Shown here: piece after piece, positions 45,973 to 52,929 of the stretch
Position numbering within the stretch: the first letter of the stretch is position 1
Layout: the number at the start of each line of letters is the position of its first letter
NCBI RefSeq assembly: GCF_034113385.1
Contig: NZ_JAXEXL010000014.1
Location: 56,077 to 120,076 of the forward strand
Direction: 5' to 3'
Length of the DNA: 64,000 bases
Source of the DNA: Atopobium sp034113385
Lineage (GTDB): Bacteria > Actinomycetota > Coriobacteriia > Coriobacteriales > Atopobiaceae
Notes under the pieces: model-generated
Database searches by the model: none
What the model saw: only the letters and a program-made list of their open reading frames with translations
What the model was told of the DNA's origin: nothing
Program-made: the position numbers and the translations under genes

Positions 45973-47067
45973 CCCTTCGGTAATCTCAAAAAGCTTCGGA
46001 AAATAGTAGATGGCAGCCCGTCTTCCACTTGGCCGCTTAATCTCAATGATATATCCAAGACCTTTAAGCACGTCAAGGAGCCTACGAGCTGTTTTGGGGT
46101 TAATACCCTCTGTATGGGTAATATCAGATGAAGAAAAAATTGGTTTTTCAAATAAAGCATTTACAACAACGCTAACGTTTGCAGATTTTGTTTTATTAAA
46201 CAAATCGCTTATTACTTGTTCCCGTAATTGAAATATTTGGTTAGCTTTGCGTGTATTCTTCCTTGCCTGAGTTTCAATTGCACTTAAAAAGAAATTACAC
46301 CAACCAGTCCAATCATTATCTCTAGAAACAGCCAGAAGCCTGTCTTGATATTCTTCATCCCTATGTTCAAAGAATTCGCTTAGATAGAAGCTCGGATACG
46401 TAAGGATTCCATTCGAACAAAGCATTAGCGGAATAATCATACGACCAATACGACCATTTCCATCTAAGAATGGATGAATGGATTCAAATTCAGCATGGGC
46501 AATTGAAATTTTTAAAAGTGGATGAATTGTACTCTCATTAACGAATTCTTCCCAAGTCGCCATTGCGTCTTCTAATTTATCAGGATGAATTGGTACAAAA
46601 CGCGCATTTTCAATCTTACTTTCCCTTGTACCAATCCAATTTGGTTCTTTACGATACATCCCAGGAGATTTAAAACGTACTCTTACATTTTTTAAGAGTA
46701 AACTATGAGCAAATTTAATAACGCGACCACTTAATGGAATTTCATCCATTAATTTTTTTGCAGCGTTTACGGCAATGCGATAATTAACCACCTCGCGGAT
46801 ATCATCATGCATAGCAGGATTAAAATTTTCGTCTCCAGCTTCATACATCAATACATCGTTTGCGGTAGCTCTAGTTCCTTCAATTTTTGATGAGGAAACA
46901 GCTTCTTGAACCATAAGAGGAGAAACAAGCACCTCGGAGTTGGGAATAATGCTTAGAAAGCTGTCATATCGGGCAAGGGCATCTGATGCGCATGCTAATG
47001 GTGTTGTTAGTACTTCCCAATCCAAATTACGAGGCGGGAATTCACCATAATGGTAATGGACGCTCAT
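45958..47067 (-). CDS. Fic-domain protein with N-terminal inhibitory helix and winged-helix tail
   Basis: 369 residues. SSKIEG at 59-64 matches the (S/T)xxxE(G/N) inhibitory motif of class II Fic proteins, which autoinhibit in cis. HPFLDGNGRIGR (198-209) is a full Fic catalytic motif with His198. The C-terminal 80 residues (SSSDITHTEGINPKTARRLLDVLKGLGYI) look like a winged helix that could bind DNA. Fic enzymes usually transfer AMP to proteins. The ribosome site is weak and far (GGAAG). TGTAAGA/TCTTACA arms flank the upstream region. It opens the accessory island and is monocistronic. Confidence 0.9.
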   Translation of the reverse strand: MSVHYHYGEFPPRNLDWEVLTTPLACASDALARYDSFLSIIPNSEVLVSPLMVQEAVSSSKIEGTRATANDVLMYEAGDENFNPAMHDDIREVVNYRIAVNAAKKLMDEIPLSGRVIKFAHSLLLKNVRVRFKSPGMYRKEPNWIGTRESKIENARFVPIHPDKLEDAMATWEEFVNESTIHPLLKISIAHAEFESIHPFLDGNGRIGRMIIPLMLCSNGILTYPSFYLSEFFEHRDEEYQDRLLAVSRDNDWTGWCNFFLSAIETQARKNTRKANQIFQLREQVISDLFNKTKSANVSVVVNALFEKPIFSSSDITHTEGINPKTARRLLDVLKGLGYIIEIKRPSGRRAAIYYFPKLFEITEGQYTL

Positions 47068-47231
47068 TTTTGTTATTCTTCCTGCTGGATATTCATATAC
47101 AATTTTTCTTCATTTTACAGTAGTTACAGTTCTGTAAGACATGGTCAGCTGTTTTTATCTTACAAAATTTACGAGATTCTTCCCTTTATAAAAATACTCG
47201 GTGTAAGTTTAGGGTTATAGGACAAAATTGC

Positions 47232-47260
47232 ATAAAAATCCCCGCGTGTGCGGGGAACAT
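47232..47260 (-). CRISPR. Terminal degenerate CRISPR repeat (trailer end of array)
   Basis: The last 23 bases on the plus strand (ATCCCCGCGTGTGCGGGG then AACAT) equal the array repeat; the other six have five changes. Read on the minus strand the changes fall at the 3' end of the repeat, the usual pattern of the last repeat. This places the array trailer here. Confidence 0.8.
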
Positions 47261-47273
47261 CGGCTTTTGCTTC

Positions 47274-47951
47274 ATGCTATCAACTAGTGGATTTGTCTAC
47301 CATACCAAAAAATCTGCTGGCGGTGATGGACATAAGTTTCATATCGGGTGTGATTGCATTATCGTTTCAGGGACTGAAAAAACCGTTATCGAAGGCTACG
47401 ATCCTGATGCGATGTATAAGCGCTGGTGTATGTGCACAGAGACTTTAGGGTTGCAGTCAACACATGAGAATCTCAACAAGATTATTACAGAGGTTGAAAC
47501 AAGAGATTTTCGCTGGCTTAACAGTGGTAGAGTGCCAGAAGCGACCTACGCAAGTGAGAGCATTAAACATTCGGTAACGGTAAACAATCCATGGGAGGGT
47601 AGGACTGCGCATAGGCTAGCTAAAGTTGGTATCAAACCAGATTTTCAAGTTGACTACAAGACGGTTAAAACGGATGGAGTTGCGCGCAGGGTTGGTCTGC
47701 CCGATTTTAGCAATGGAATTGAAATTAAAACACCCAGAGACTCCAATAACGCATACGGAGCAGTAAAAAATTACGTAGGGAAAACGAATGAAAGAAAAAT
47801 AGAGGTTAAAAGAATGATAATAGACAACACAGAATCTAACTTTTCAGATGATGACCTTATTAAGGCAATAAGGAGTGTATCAGAAGAGCTGGGAGTAAAT
47901 TACAAAATTGCGTGTCTTACCAAGACGGGTAAGTTGCTAAATATTACATAA
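47274..47951 (+). pseudogene. C-terminal fragment of phage minor-head (MuF-like) protein with nuclease-toxin-like end
   Basis: 225 codons from the first ATG, but the frame is open upstream through the CRISPR repeat and there is no ribosome site, so the N-terminus is lost. SGFVYHTKKSAGG, HKFHIGCDC and EGYDPDAMYKRW resemble the C-terminal part of phage head morphogenesis proteins (SPP1 gp7/MuF). The last 100 residues (HRLAKVGIKPDF, GLPDFSNGIEIKTP, LNYKIACLT-like end) recall CdiA-type tRNase toxin domains with a D-ExK core. Phage MuF proteins are known to carry such polymorphic toxin ends. Whether the fragment is expressed is unknown. Assignment is from memory of motifs. Confidence 0.55.
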
Positions 47952-48032
47952 ATAAAGAGCGGGTGCAATGTGCGCAGTTGTACGCCGGCTTCCCACTCTT
48001 TAATGACAGTATACCACATATGTTGTTGATTT

Positions 48033-48056
48033 AAGCCGCATGCCTGCGGCTTTTTT
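48033..48056 (+). terminator. Terminator within the phage-like segment
   Basis: AAGCCGCA-4 nt-TGCGGCTT followed by TTTT, between the minor-head fragment and the scaffold-like gene. Confidence 0.75.
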
Positions 48057-48158
48057 CATGTACGCAAGCCACAGCGGAAATGTGGCACACACCTCGTGGC
48101 AAGGGCAATGCCACTCGTTAACGCCCGAGCGGGCGGAAATCTACCGAAAGGAATAGTT

Positions 48159-48299
48159 ATGGATCTGAAGGAACCAATCACGACCCAAGAGCGCCTTGAT
48201 GAGATTTTGAAAGAGCGACTAGAGCGAGCAAAAGAGCAAGTGCGCAGCGAGGAATCATCCCCGCGTGTGCGGGGAACATTAGTAAATGATAGCTCATGA
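48159..48299 (+). pseudogene. Phage scaffold-like gene start, cut by a CRISPR repeat
   Basis: AAAGGAAT precedes the ATG. The first 30 codons, MDLKEPITTQERLDEILKER then LERAKEQVRS, have the acidic-helical opening of phage scaffold (GP20-like) proteins. From 48251 the frame runs into the CRISPR repeat (SSPRVRG) and a spacer, and stops at 48299. The rest of the gene is absent. Position after a minor-head gene matches phage order. Confidence 0.5.
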
Positions 48300-48340
48300 T
48301 AGTAAATGATAGGAATCATCCCCACGTGTGCGGGGAACAT
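48251..48340 (-). CRISPR. Two CRISPR repeats flanking one 32-nt spacer
   Basis: Repeats at 48251-48279 and 48312-48340 differ from the array consensus at one and two positions. The spacer is exactly 32 nt (48280-48311) and is itself built from two copies of AGTAAATGATA with a short middle. It shows that the scattered repeats belong to one array. Confidence 0.9.
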
Positions 48341-48849
48341 TTCATAGGCTAATCATAGAAAACATCAGGAGGATAATCGGGAAATGATTCGCTGAGATAG
48401 TCATGTCCAGCTACTATGCTCTTTTTCATTAGCTCAATAGCTTCTTTCGGTGTAATCCCGCAACCTTCTGTCCCCCAGTCACAATCAGGGAACATTTCCC
48501 AAAATTTACTGCTCACCTCTGCATTCTCACCACGCGAAAGACCCCTCCAATCTATGCACTCCATGATTACACCTCCTTTAAGATTTCCTTAAACACATCA
48601 TACGATTTAGGTAGATACCTTTTCAAGGTCTCTAGTACTTCGGGATTGCTCATTGTTGTTTCATAGAAGTGTGCAAATGTTTCTGTTGAAAGTTTAGCTT
48701 CACCAGAACGTTTCCAGTAGCTCTTTCTATGAACAGGAAAACCGTACTTATCTTCACAGCAAGTCCCATTTGTTGCACCATTGATAATGTCTGATATGCC
48801 GCCCATAGCAGTGGGGCTGTCAGTCCATATTACTGAAACATCGTAAGTC
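48341..48849 (-). other. 509-bp phage-like segment between CRISPR repeats
   Basis: The interval holds the last 95 codons of a probable phage head/toxin protein and a complete 71-codon gene, both on the minus strand. The larger gene is cut exactly at the repeat on the right. Confidence 0.65.
48349..48564 (-). CDS. Small acidic protein, possible immunity protein
   Basis: 71 residues with an excellent AAAGGAGGTG site and its own stop, complete within the interval. Acidic and Trp/Cys-rich (FWEMFPDCDWGTEGC), no membrane segment. It starts 3 bp after the stop of a truncated phage toxin-like protein, the usual place of an immunity gene in polymorphic toxin pairs. It is not recognised; the immunity idea rests on position only. 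Confidence 0.6.
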   Translation of the reverse strand: MECIDWRGLSRGENAEVSSKFWEMFPDCDWGTEGCGITPKEAIELMKKSIVAGHDYLSESFPDYPPDVFYD

Positions 48850-49001
48850 AGGATTATCCCCGCGTGTGCGGGGAACATTACTTTAGCGATAGACTCTGCT
48901 GCCTGCTTTAGCTCGAGCAGATTAAGCCCCTTAGTTTGTGCAGCATCGAGCATTGCAGTAATGCCTACCTCGACGCGCTTCTCATTATAAATATCGTCCA
49001 T
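48567..49001 (-). pseudogene. Chimeric ORF joined through a CRISPR repeat
   Basis: Start at ATG 49001, one base after the HicB-like stop, with AAAGG. The first 41 codons (MDDIYNEKRVEVGITAMLDA onward) are a helical start of an unknown small protein. Codons across 48878-48850 translate the CRISPR repeat (VMFPAHAGII). The last 94 or so codons are the end of a different protein: GGISDIINGATNG, FAHFYETTMSNPEVLETLKR and YLPKSYDVFKEIL resemble C-terminal peptidase or toxin ends of phage head proteins. The frame happens to stay open across the junction. Two truncated genes, not one gene. Confidence 0.6.
48850..48878 (-). CRISPR. Single CRISPR repeat between two long intervals
   Basis: 29 bases, two differences from the consensus (positions 1 and 6 on the plus strand). 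It is read through by the chimeric ORF at 48567-49001. Intervals on its two sides are 509 and 693 bp. Confidence 0.85.
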
Positions 49002-49002
49002 G

Positions 49003-49443
49003 CTATGCCTTTCGTGGTCTATGAGCTGCAGGGGGGTTCTTCTTACGCTCATTTACGCTTGCAATGGTAATCATGCGCTTACCACCAACAATAGTGCCAT
49101 CAAGTGCGCCGCTGTCGATAAGCTGGCTAATACGTCCTCGTGATACGCCCAACTCTTCTGCTGCTTGTGTAACAGTTAGGCACTTGGTGCTCTCAACGAA
49201 TAAGTTATCAACTTCAACACACAGCACTACCTGAGGAGGATTACTAAACACTGCTCGCGGTAACTTCTTGCCTTGCTCTATATAATCTGCAATAACAAAC
49301 CGCAGCGCAGCCGCAATATTCTCAACAGCTTCCTTGATATTGTCTCCGCCGCTAGATACACCACAATTAGACGGAAATACAGGCACGCAGCCAACCCAGC
49401 TACCATCTACACGCTCAAGAATAGCCTCATAAACATATGTCAT
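49003..49443 (-). CDS. HicB-like antitoxin/regulator with helix-turn-helix
   Basis: 146 residues from the ATG at 49443 (GGAG five bases before). The N-terminus MTYVYEAILERVDGSWVGCV, then FPSNCGVSSGGDNIKEAVEN, is a HicB-type partial RNase-H fold. The C-terminal part has LTVTQAAEELGVSRGRISQL, a DNA-binding helix-turn-helix of excisionase/MerR-like type. HicB proteins usually neutralise HicA mRNA interferases, but no HicA is visible on either side. It may be an orphan or may regulate the gene that starts one base downstream and is cut at the CRISPR repeat. Confidence 0.75.
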   Translation of the reverse strand: MTYVYEAILERVDGSWVGCVPVFPSNCGVSSGGDNIKEAVENIAAALRFVIADYIEQGKKLPRAVFSNPPQVVLCVEVDNLFVESTKCLTVTQAAEELGVSRGRISQLIDSGALDGTIVGGKRMITIASVNERKKNPPAAHRPRKA

Positions 49444-49465
49444 ACGCTCTCCAATCCACATAGAG

Positions 49466-49490
49466 GTGGCGGGGGCTTATCCCCCGCCTT
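49466..49490. terminator. GC-rich hairpin upstream of the HicB-like gene
   Basis: GGCGGGGG and CCCCCGCC form a perfect 8-bp stem with a five-base loop. It may end a neighbouring transcript; no T-run follows. Confidence 0.5.
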
Positions 49491-49571
49491 GCCTACCAAC
49501 CAACTGATTTACATATACTTGCATATGTCCCTCGGGCTAAATGCTTCCCGAGACTGCCGGGGACTGTAACA

Positions 49572-49783
49572 GGGATCATCCCCGCGTGTGCGGGGAACAT
49601 GGAGTATTATGCGTAAGGAATGGCAGCTGACTGGGATCATCCCCGCGTGTGCGGGGAACATAAACTAAAAAGCTGGAGCGTACTACAGATGCCGGGATCA
49701 TCCCCGCGTGGGCGGGGAACCTGGTCCATTCTGGGCGATGTTTTTAGCCTGGTTGGGATCATCCCCGCGTGTGCGGGGAACAT
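49572..49783 (-). CRISPR. CRISPR array remnant, type I-E-like: four repeats, three 32-nt spacers
   Basis: 29-bp repeats at 49572, 49633, 49694 and 49755 with exact 32-nt spacers between them. The minus-strand repeat begins ATGTTCCCCGCACACGCGGG, the form typical of type I-E, so the array runs leftward like cas3. The repeat at 49694 has two changes. The rightmost repeat abuts the cas3 frame with no leader. Together with the repeats at 48850, 48312, 48251 and 47232 it forms an eight-repeat array. Confidence 0.95.
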
Positions 49784-52616
49784 TGAGCCAGCGAGATTGC
49801 TGCCAGCCCCGAACAGGCCAAGTTTTTTCAAGAGCATACATTACATCTTTTACTATGTTTGGATAAGTTAGCTGAGGAGGTAAACTCACTGTGCATGTTG
49901 CTGCAAGCCTAGCGACTTCATCATCAGGAATCTCTTCTCCATCTCCGAGTGACTGAGATTCCCTATCTGAATAGACTGTACTATCAATCCAAGGTAGCAC
50001 ATAATACTTACCTTTTTGCTCCTGCACCATAATGACTTCCATTGATTCTTGTGAATCACGTACTGTTGCGCGGCCAACTGCTTCATCAGTGATGGACAGC
50101 GATTCATTGAGCCACCCTATGAGGTTCATTGGTCGTTTTATTTTTGGATTGTCAATAAGCCACGTATGAGCACGTGCGGCGGATTTATCTTGCTTCTTCT
50201 TAAGCTTTACCTCTTCATCATAATATTGTGACATCCACTCAGATGGAATATTAAGTTCTTCTGAAGAATCAGATTCAATCGCATAGACACACTCAACAAG
50301 ACTTGCAATATCATGGGGCAAATTAACATTTATTCTAGACTTTGCATCTTCCATACCACGCAATGCAATGATTGTTCGCATAAGCAATGCTTGCGGATAC
50401 ACCGAATCAACTCCCTTAGCAAAGGTAAGAGGACTATCCTTCCAATCATTAACGCCAGTAATGAAACAGCGTGCTGTACGCAGTTGAGCTGGCCGATCTT
50501 TTGATTTTTCTCCATGTTCATGACGATGCAAACGACCCATACGTTGTAGCAGTAAGTCAATAGGAGCAATATCACTAAACATTACGTCGAAATCAATATC
50601 CAGCGATTGCTCCATGACTTGTGTGCCCACGACAATAAGCTTTTCTGGACGTTTTGTTCTGTCTTTCCCTAACAAATCCAATAACTCTGCATCATTTTTC
50701 AGACGATCAGCAGCCACAAAACGAGAATGAACAAGCTTTAATTCCGTGCCATGCAAGGTATCATCAAGATGTTCTTGTAACATACGATACGTTGTCTGTG
50801 CACGTTTTACAGTATCGCGCAATATGCAGGCACAGCCACCATTTACAAGTAAGCTAGATAACTTTGCAACAAGTGCGCTATCACTGTCTGAGACAAATTC
50901 AACAGCAACATTCATTCCATCTTCTTTAATAGTGCAAGGTTTAAAGAGAGGACTTACGCTTGAGTTCCGGGACAGAGCAGATATGACTGGATAAGCTGGT
51001 TTACCGTTTGACAATCGTGGAGCACCTGGAATCTCAAGCTGATGAGAGCGCCGTGTCCTGTTGTTATCACGCCCACAGTATGCCTTCATAAGAGCTTTGC
51101 GTCTTGCAGGTGGCAGTGTTGCAGAAAGTAAAATAACGGGGACACCATAGGCACCCAACCAAGAAAGCACGCGATTAAGATAGGTGCTCATATAGGTGTC
51201 GTATGCATGCACCTCATCAATGATAACAACTTTACCCGCAAGACCAAGATGTCTAAGTTGAACGTGTTTAGTTTTAAGTGCAGCCATAAGGAGCTGGTCC
51301 ACAGTACCCACCACAAAAGAAGCAAGCAGACCTCGTTTACGACCGCCAAACCATTGATGAGCAATCACTCCTTCTCCATCTAAAATAATATGTTCATAGA
51401 CATCTCCCATTGAACTTGAATGCCAAGTTTTAAGTTGTGAAAAATCTAAGTTCAATGCAGCTTTACTGTGCAGTAGCTGCATTGATTGAGTAGGAGCATC
51501 AAATGTTGCAATAACAGTATCCAACCAGTCCTTAACTCGAGCAAACATAGCATTTGACGTCGCCATAGTTGGCAATAAATATGCAACGCCTCCACTACCA
51601 AACTTACCTGCAAGCACCTCCGCACAAAGTAAAGATGCTTCCGTTTTTCCGTTACCCATAGGTGCTTCAATAATAAGAAGGCTCGGTTCCTCCATCTGCT
51701 CCGCTGCTTCAAGTGCCGCCATCTGTGCCGGTCTCAGATAAGCATGCTTTGGAAAGCCCATAAAACGTTCATGAAAGAATTGGTTAAACGCGTCAGGACT
51801 ATTACATAGGGAACACAAGCCATTCCAAGCTTTGGGCAATCTAAGTTTTTCCCATGCTTCATCTGCACGCAGCTTCAAATTATCTGCGCTTTCATAACCA
51901 TTGGTAAGTGGAAAAAAATCTATATTCGAAGCAATCCAGTCTGCCATAATAACTAATGCCGTAAGCAATACTTCAGCTGGCTGTAATAATCCATTCTCTT
52001 TCAGATTGTCTTCATATCGAGATAAGCCAGAAAAATCAAACATCCAATTAAGAAGCTCTGTTTGCGCAAATTTCCAACTATCATTTCCAAGAACTTCACT
52101 CGGAATAGAAGCATTACTCAACTCATCAATGGCATCATCAGATGAAGGAGGCATACCATGATGGCCACCTACAATGCAAGAATATGTACTTGGAAAGTTC
52201 CAGCCACGGTTTTTTAGCCATATATCCAAAACCGCTTCACCCATAAAGGCATGAGATTCATTTTTACTACCCATCCTATAGGGAGATGGAAGAACTAGAC
52301 CAGCAGTCAAAACGCTTTCTGCACGCTCAGGCACTTTACACTGAAAATTAGGTGTAGCTTTTCCAATGTCATGAATTCCAGCAAGCCATACTAAAAGAGC
52401 TTCAGCTATAGCTTCATCTCCACCTACAGCGCTAGCTATAACGCGTTTTTCTGAAGTAGGTAACCAATCACGCCAAAGATACTGCGCGGTATTGGCGGAA
52501 TCTACCATATGGACATAGAGTGGCAACCAATAACCACGCTGCTCATCATTGCTCATGTCAGTTTTTGCCCATAAAATACGAGCTTCTGGTGATAACGATA
52601 TTCTGGTTGCCCTCAT
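49698..52616 (-). CDS. cas3: Type I-E Cas3 nuclease-helicase, 3' end replaced by CRISPR array
   Basis: The frame gives 972 codons, of which about 943 are Cas3 and the rest translate repeats and spacers (NVPRTRGDDP). HD nuclease: His36/Asp39, HD at 82-83 in HDIGKATPNF, GGHHG at 151-155. Helicase: APMGNGKTEA (318-327), DEVHAYD (467-473), LSATLP, QRMGRLHRHE. The C-terminal domain follows the I-E pattern up to GWQQSRWL, where relatives continue roughly 30-40 residues. AAGGTG precedes the ATG. It unwinds and degrades DNA recruited by Cascade, but no cascade, cas1 or cas2 gene lies in the window. Catalytic motifs are intact; function is doubtful unless other cas genes exist elsewhere. Confidence 0.93.
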   Translation of the reverse strand: MRATRISLSPEARILWAKTDMSNDEQRGYWLPLYVHMVDSANTAQYLWRDWLPTSEKRVIASAVGGDEAIAEALLVWLAGIHDIGKATPNFQCKVPERAESVLTAGLVLPSPYRMGSKNESHAFMGEAVLDIWLKNRGWNFPSTYSCIVGGHHGMPPSSDDAIDELSNASIPSEVLGNDSWKFAQTELLNWMFDFSGLSRYEDNLKENGLLQPAEVLLTALVIMADWIASNIDFFPLTNGYESADNLKLRADEAWEKLRLPKAWNGLCSLCNSPDAFNQFFHERFMGFPKHAYLRPAQMAALEAAEQMEEPSLLIIEAPMGNGKTEASLLCAEVLAGKFGSGGVAYLLPTMATSNAMFARVKDWLDTVIATFDAPTQSMQLLHSKAALNLDFSQLKTWHSSSMGDVYEHIILDGEGVIAHQWFGGRKRGLLASFVVGTVDQLLMAALKTKHVQLRHLGLAGKVVIIDEVHAYDTYMSTYLNRVLSWLGAYGVPVILLSATLPPARRKALMKAYCGRDNNRTRRSHQLEIPGAPRLSNGKPAYPVISALSRNSSVSPLFKPCTIKEDGMNVAVEFVSDSDSALVAKLSSLLVNGGCACILRDTVKRAQTTYRMLQEHLDDTLHGTELKLVHSRFVAADRLKNDAELLDLLGKDRTKRPEKLIVVGTQVMEQSLDIDFDVMFSDIAPIDLLLQRMGRLHRHEHGEKSKDRPAQLRTARCFITGVNDWKDSPLTFAKGVDSVYPQALLMRTIIALRGMEDAKSRINVNLPHDIASLVECVYAIESDSSEELNIPSEWMSQYYDEEVKLKKKQDKSAARAHTWLIDNPKIKRPMNLIGWLNESLSITDEAVGRATVRDSQESMEVIMVQEQKGKYYVLPWIDSTVYSDRESQSLGDGEEIPDDEVARLAATCTVSLPPQLTYPNIVKDVMYALEKTWPVRGWQQSRWLNVPRTRGDDPNQAKNIAQNGPGSPPTRG

Positions 52617-52929
52617 ATACTCACACCTTAATCATATCTACCTTTTTTGATACCTTGTAATAGGTAACATGATAAGGGGCCTTCGGGTCCCCTTTGCTTT
52701 AGGGTAGTTATTAGCCCTATTTATGCTACCTTTCAAATCGACCAGCGGTTTGTCTTATTCTATAAATGCACCTTTTTGATGCATTGAGTTAAAAAATACC
52801 AATATTTTGGTAGACAAAAAGATAGCCAGAGCTAGGTACTTATCAAACGAGTAAGGCAGCAGGTTCATACTTCGGTCGAGAAAATCTATCGAGAAAATCT
52901 AAACGCTGCATGCCTTACTCCACATAAAA
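52617..52929. other. Intergenic region between cas3 and the Ltp lipoprotein gene
   Basis: 313 bp, no gene. It holds the cas3 ribosome site, a hairpin with a TTCG loop on AAGGGGCC (about 52675-52696), AT-rich promoter-like sequence, and the long stem at 52849-52920. Confidence 0.45.
52849..52920 (-). repeat. Long stem with tandem 13-bp repeat in the loop
   Basis: GAGTAAGGCAGCAG pairs with CTGCATGCCTTACTC (one bulged base). The loop carries TCGAGAAAATCTA twice in tandem (52876-52901). It starts just after the Ltp gene stop and may terminate it, though the loop is unusually long. Confidence 0.5.

Larger units (their letters stand above)
47261..48250 (+). other. 990-bp phage-like segment between two CRISPR repeats
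   Basis: The interval between the repeats at 47232 and 48251 is 990 bp, not 32. It holds the 3' part of a phage minor-head/MuF-type gene, a terminator, and the first 30 codons of a phage scaffold-like gene, in the order such genes have in siphophage genomes. Both genes are cut at the repeat edges. Confidence 0.7.
48879..49571 (-). other. 693-bp segment between CRISPR repeats
   Basis: It contains a HicB-like gene, the start of a second gene cut at the repeat on the left, and 128 bp of non-coding DNA with a strong hairpin on the right. The gene types suit a mobile element or phage, but less clearly than the other two intervals. Confidence 0.55.

Noticed and set aside
45849..46160. 103-codon minus-strand frame overlapping the end of fic
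   Set aside because: It overlaps a well-supported gene in another frame and the rest is hairpin sequence; no ribosome site.
47274..47951. Cas6 or another cas gene next to the isolated repeat
   Set aside because: No RAMP glycine loop or other Cas motif; the sequence instead fits a phage head/toxin protein end.
49003..49443. Complete HicAB toxin-antitoxin pair
   Set aside because: Only the HicB-like half is present; neither neighbour resembles HicA.
49620..49871. Small ORFs on both strands through the CRISPR repeats
   Set aside because: They are translations of the repeats (FPAHAGMIP and similar), a known annotation artefact with no ribosome sites.
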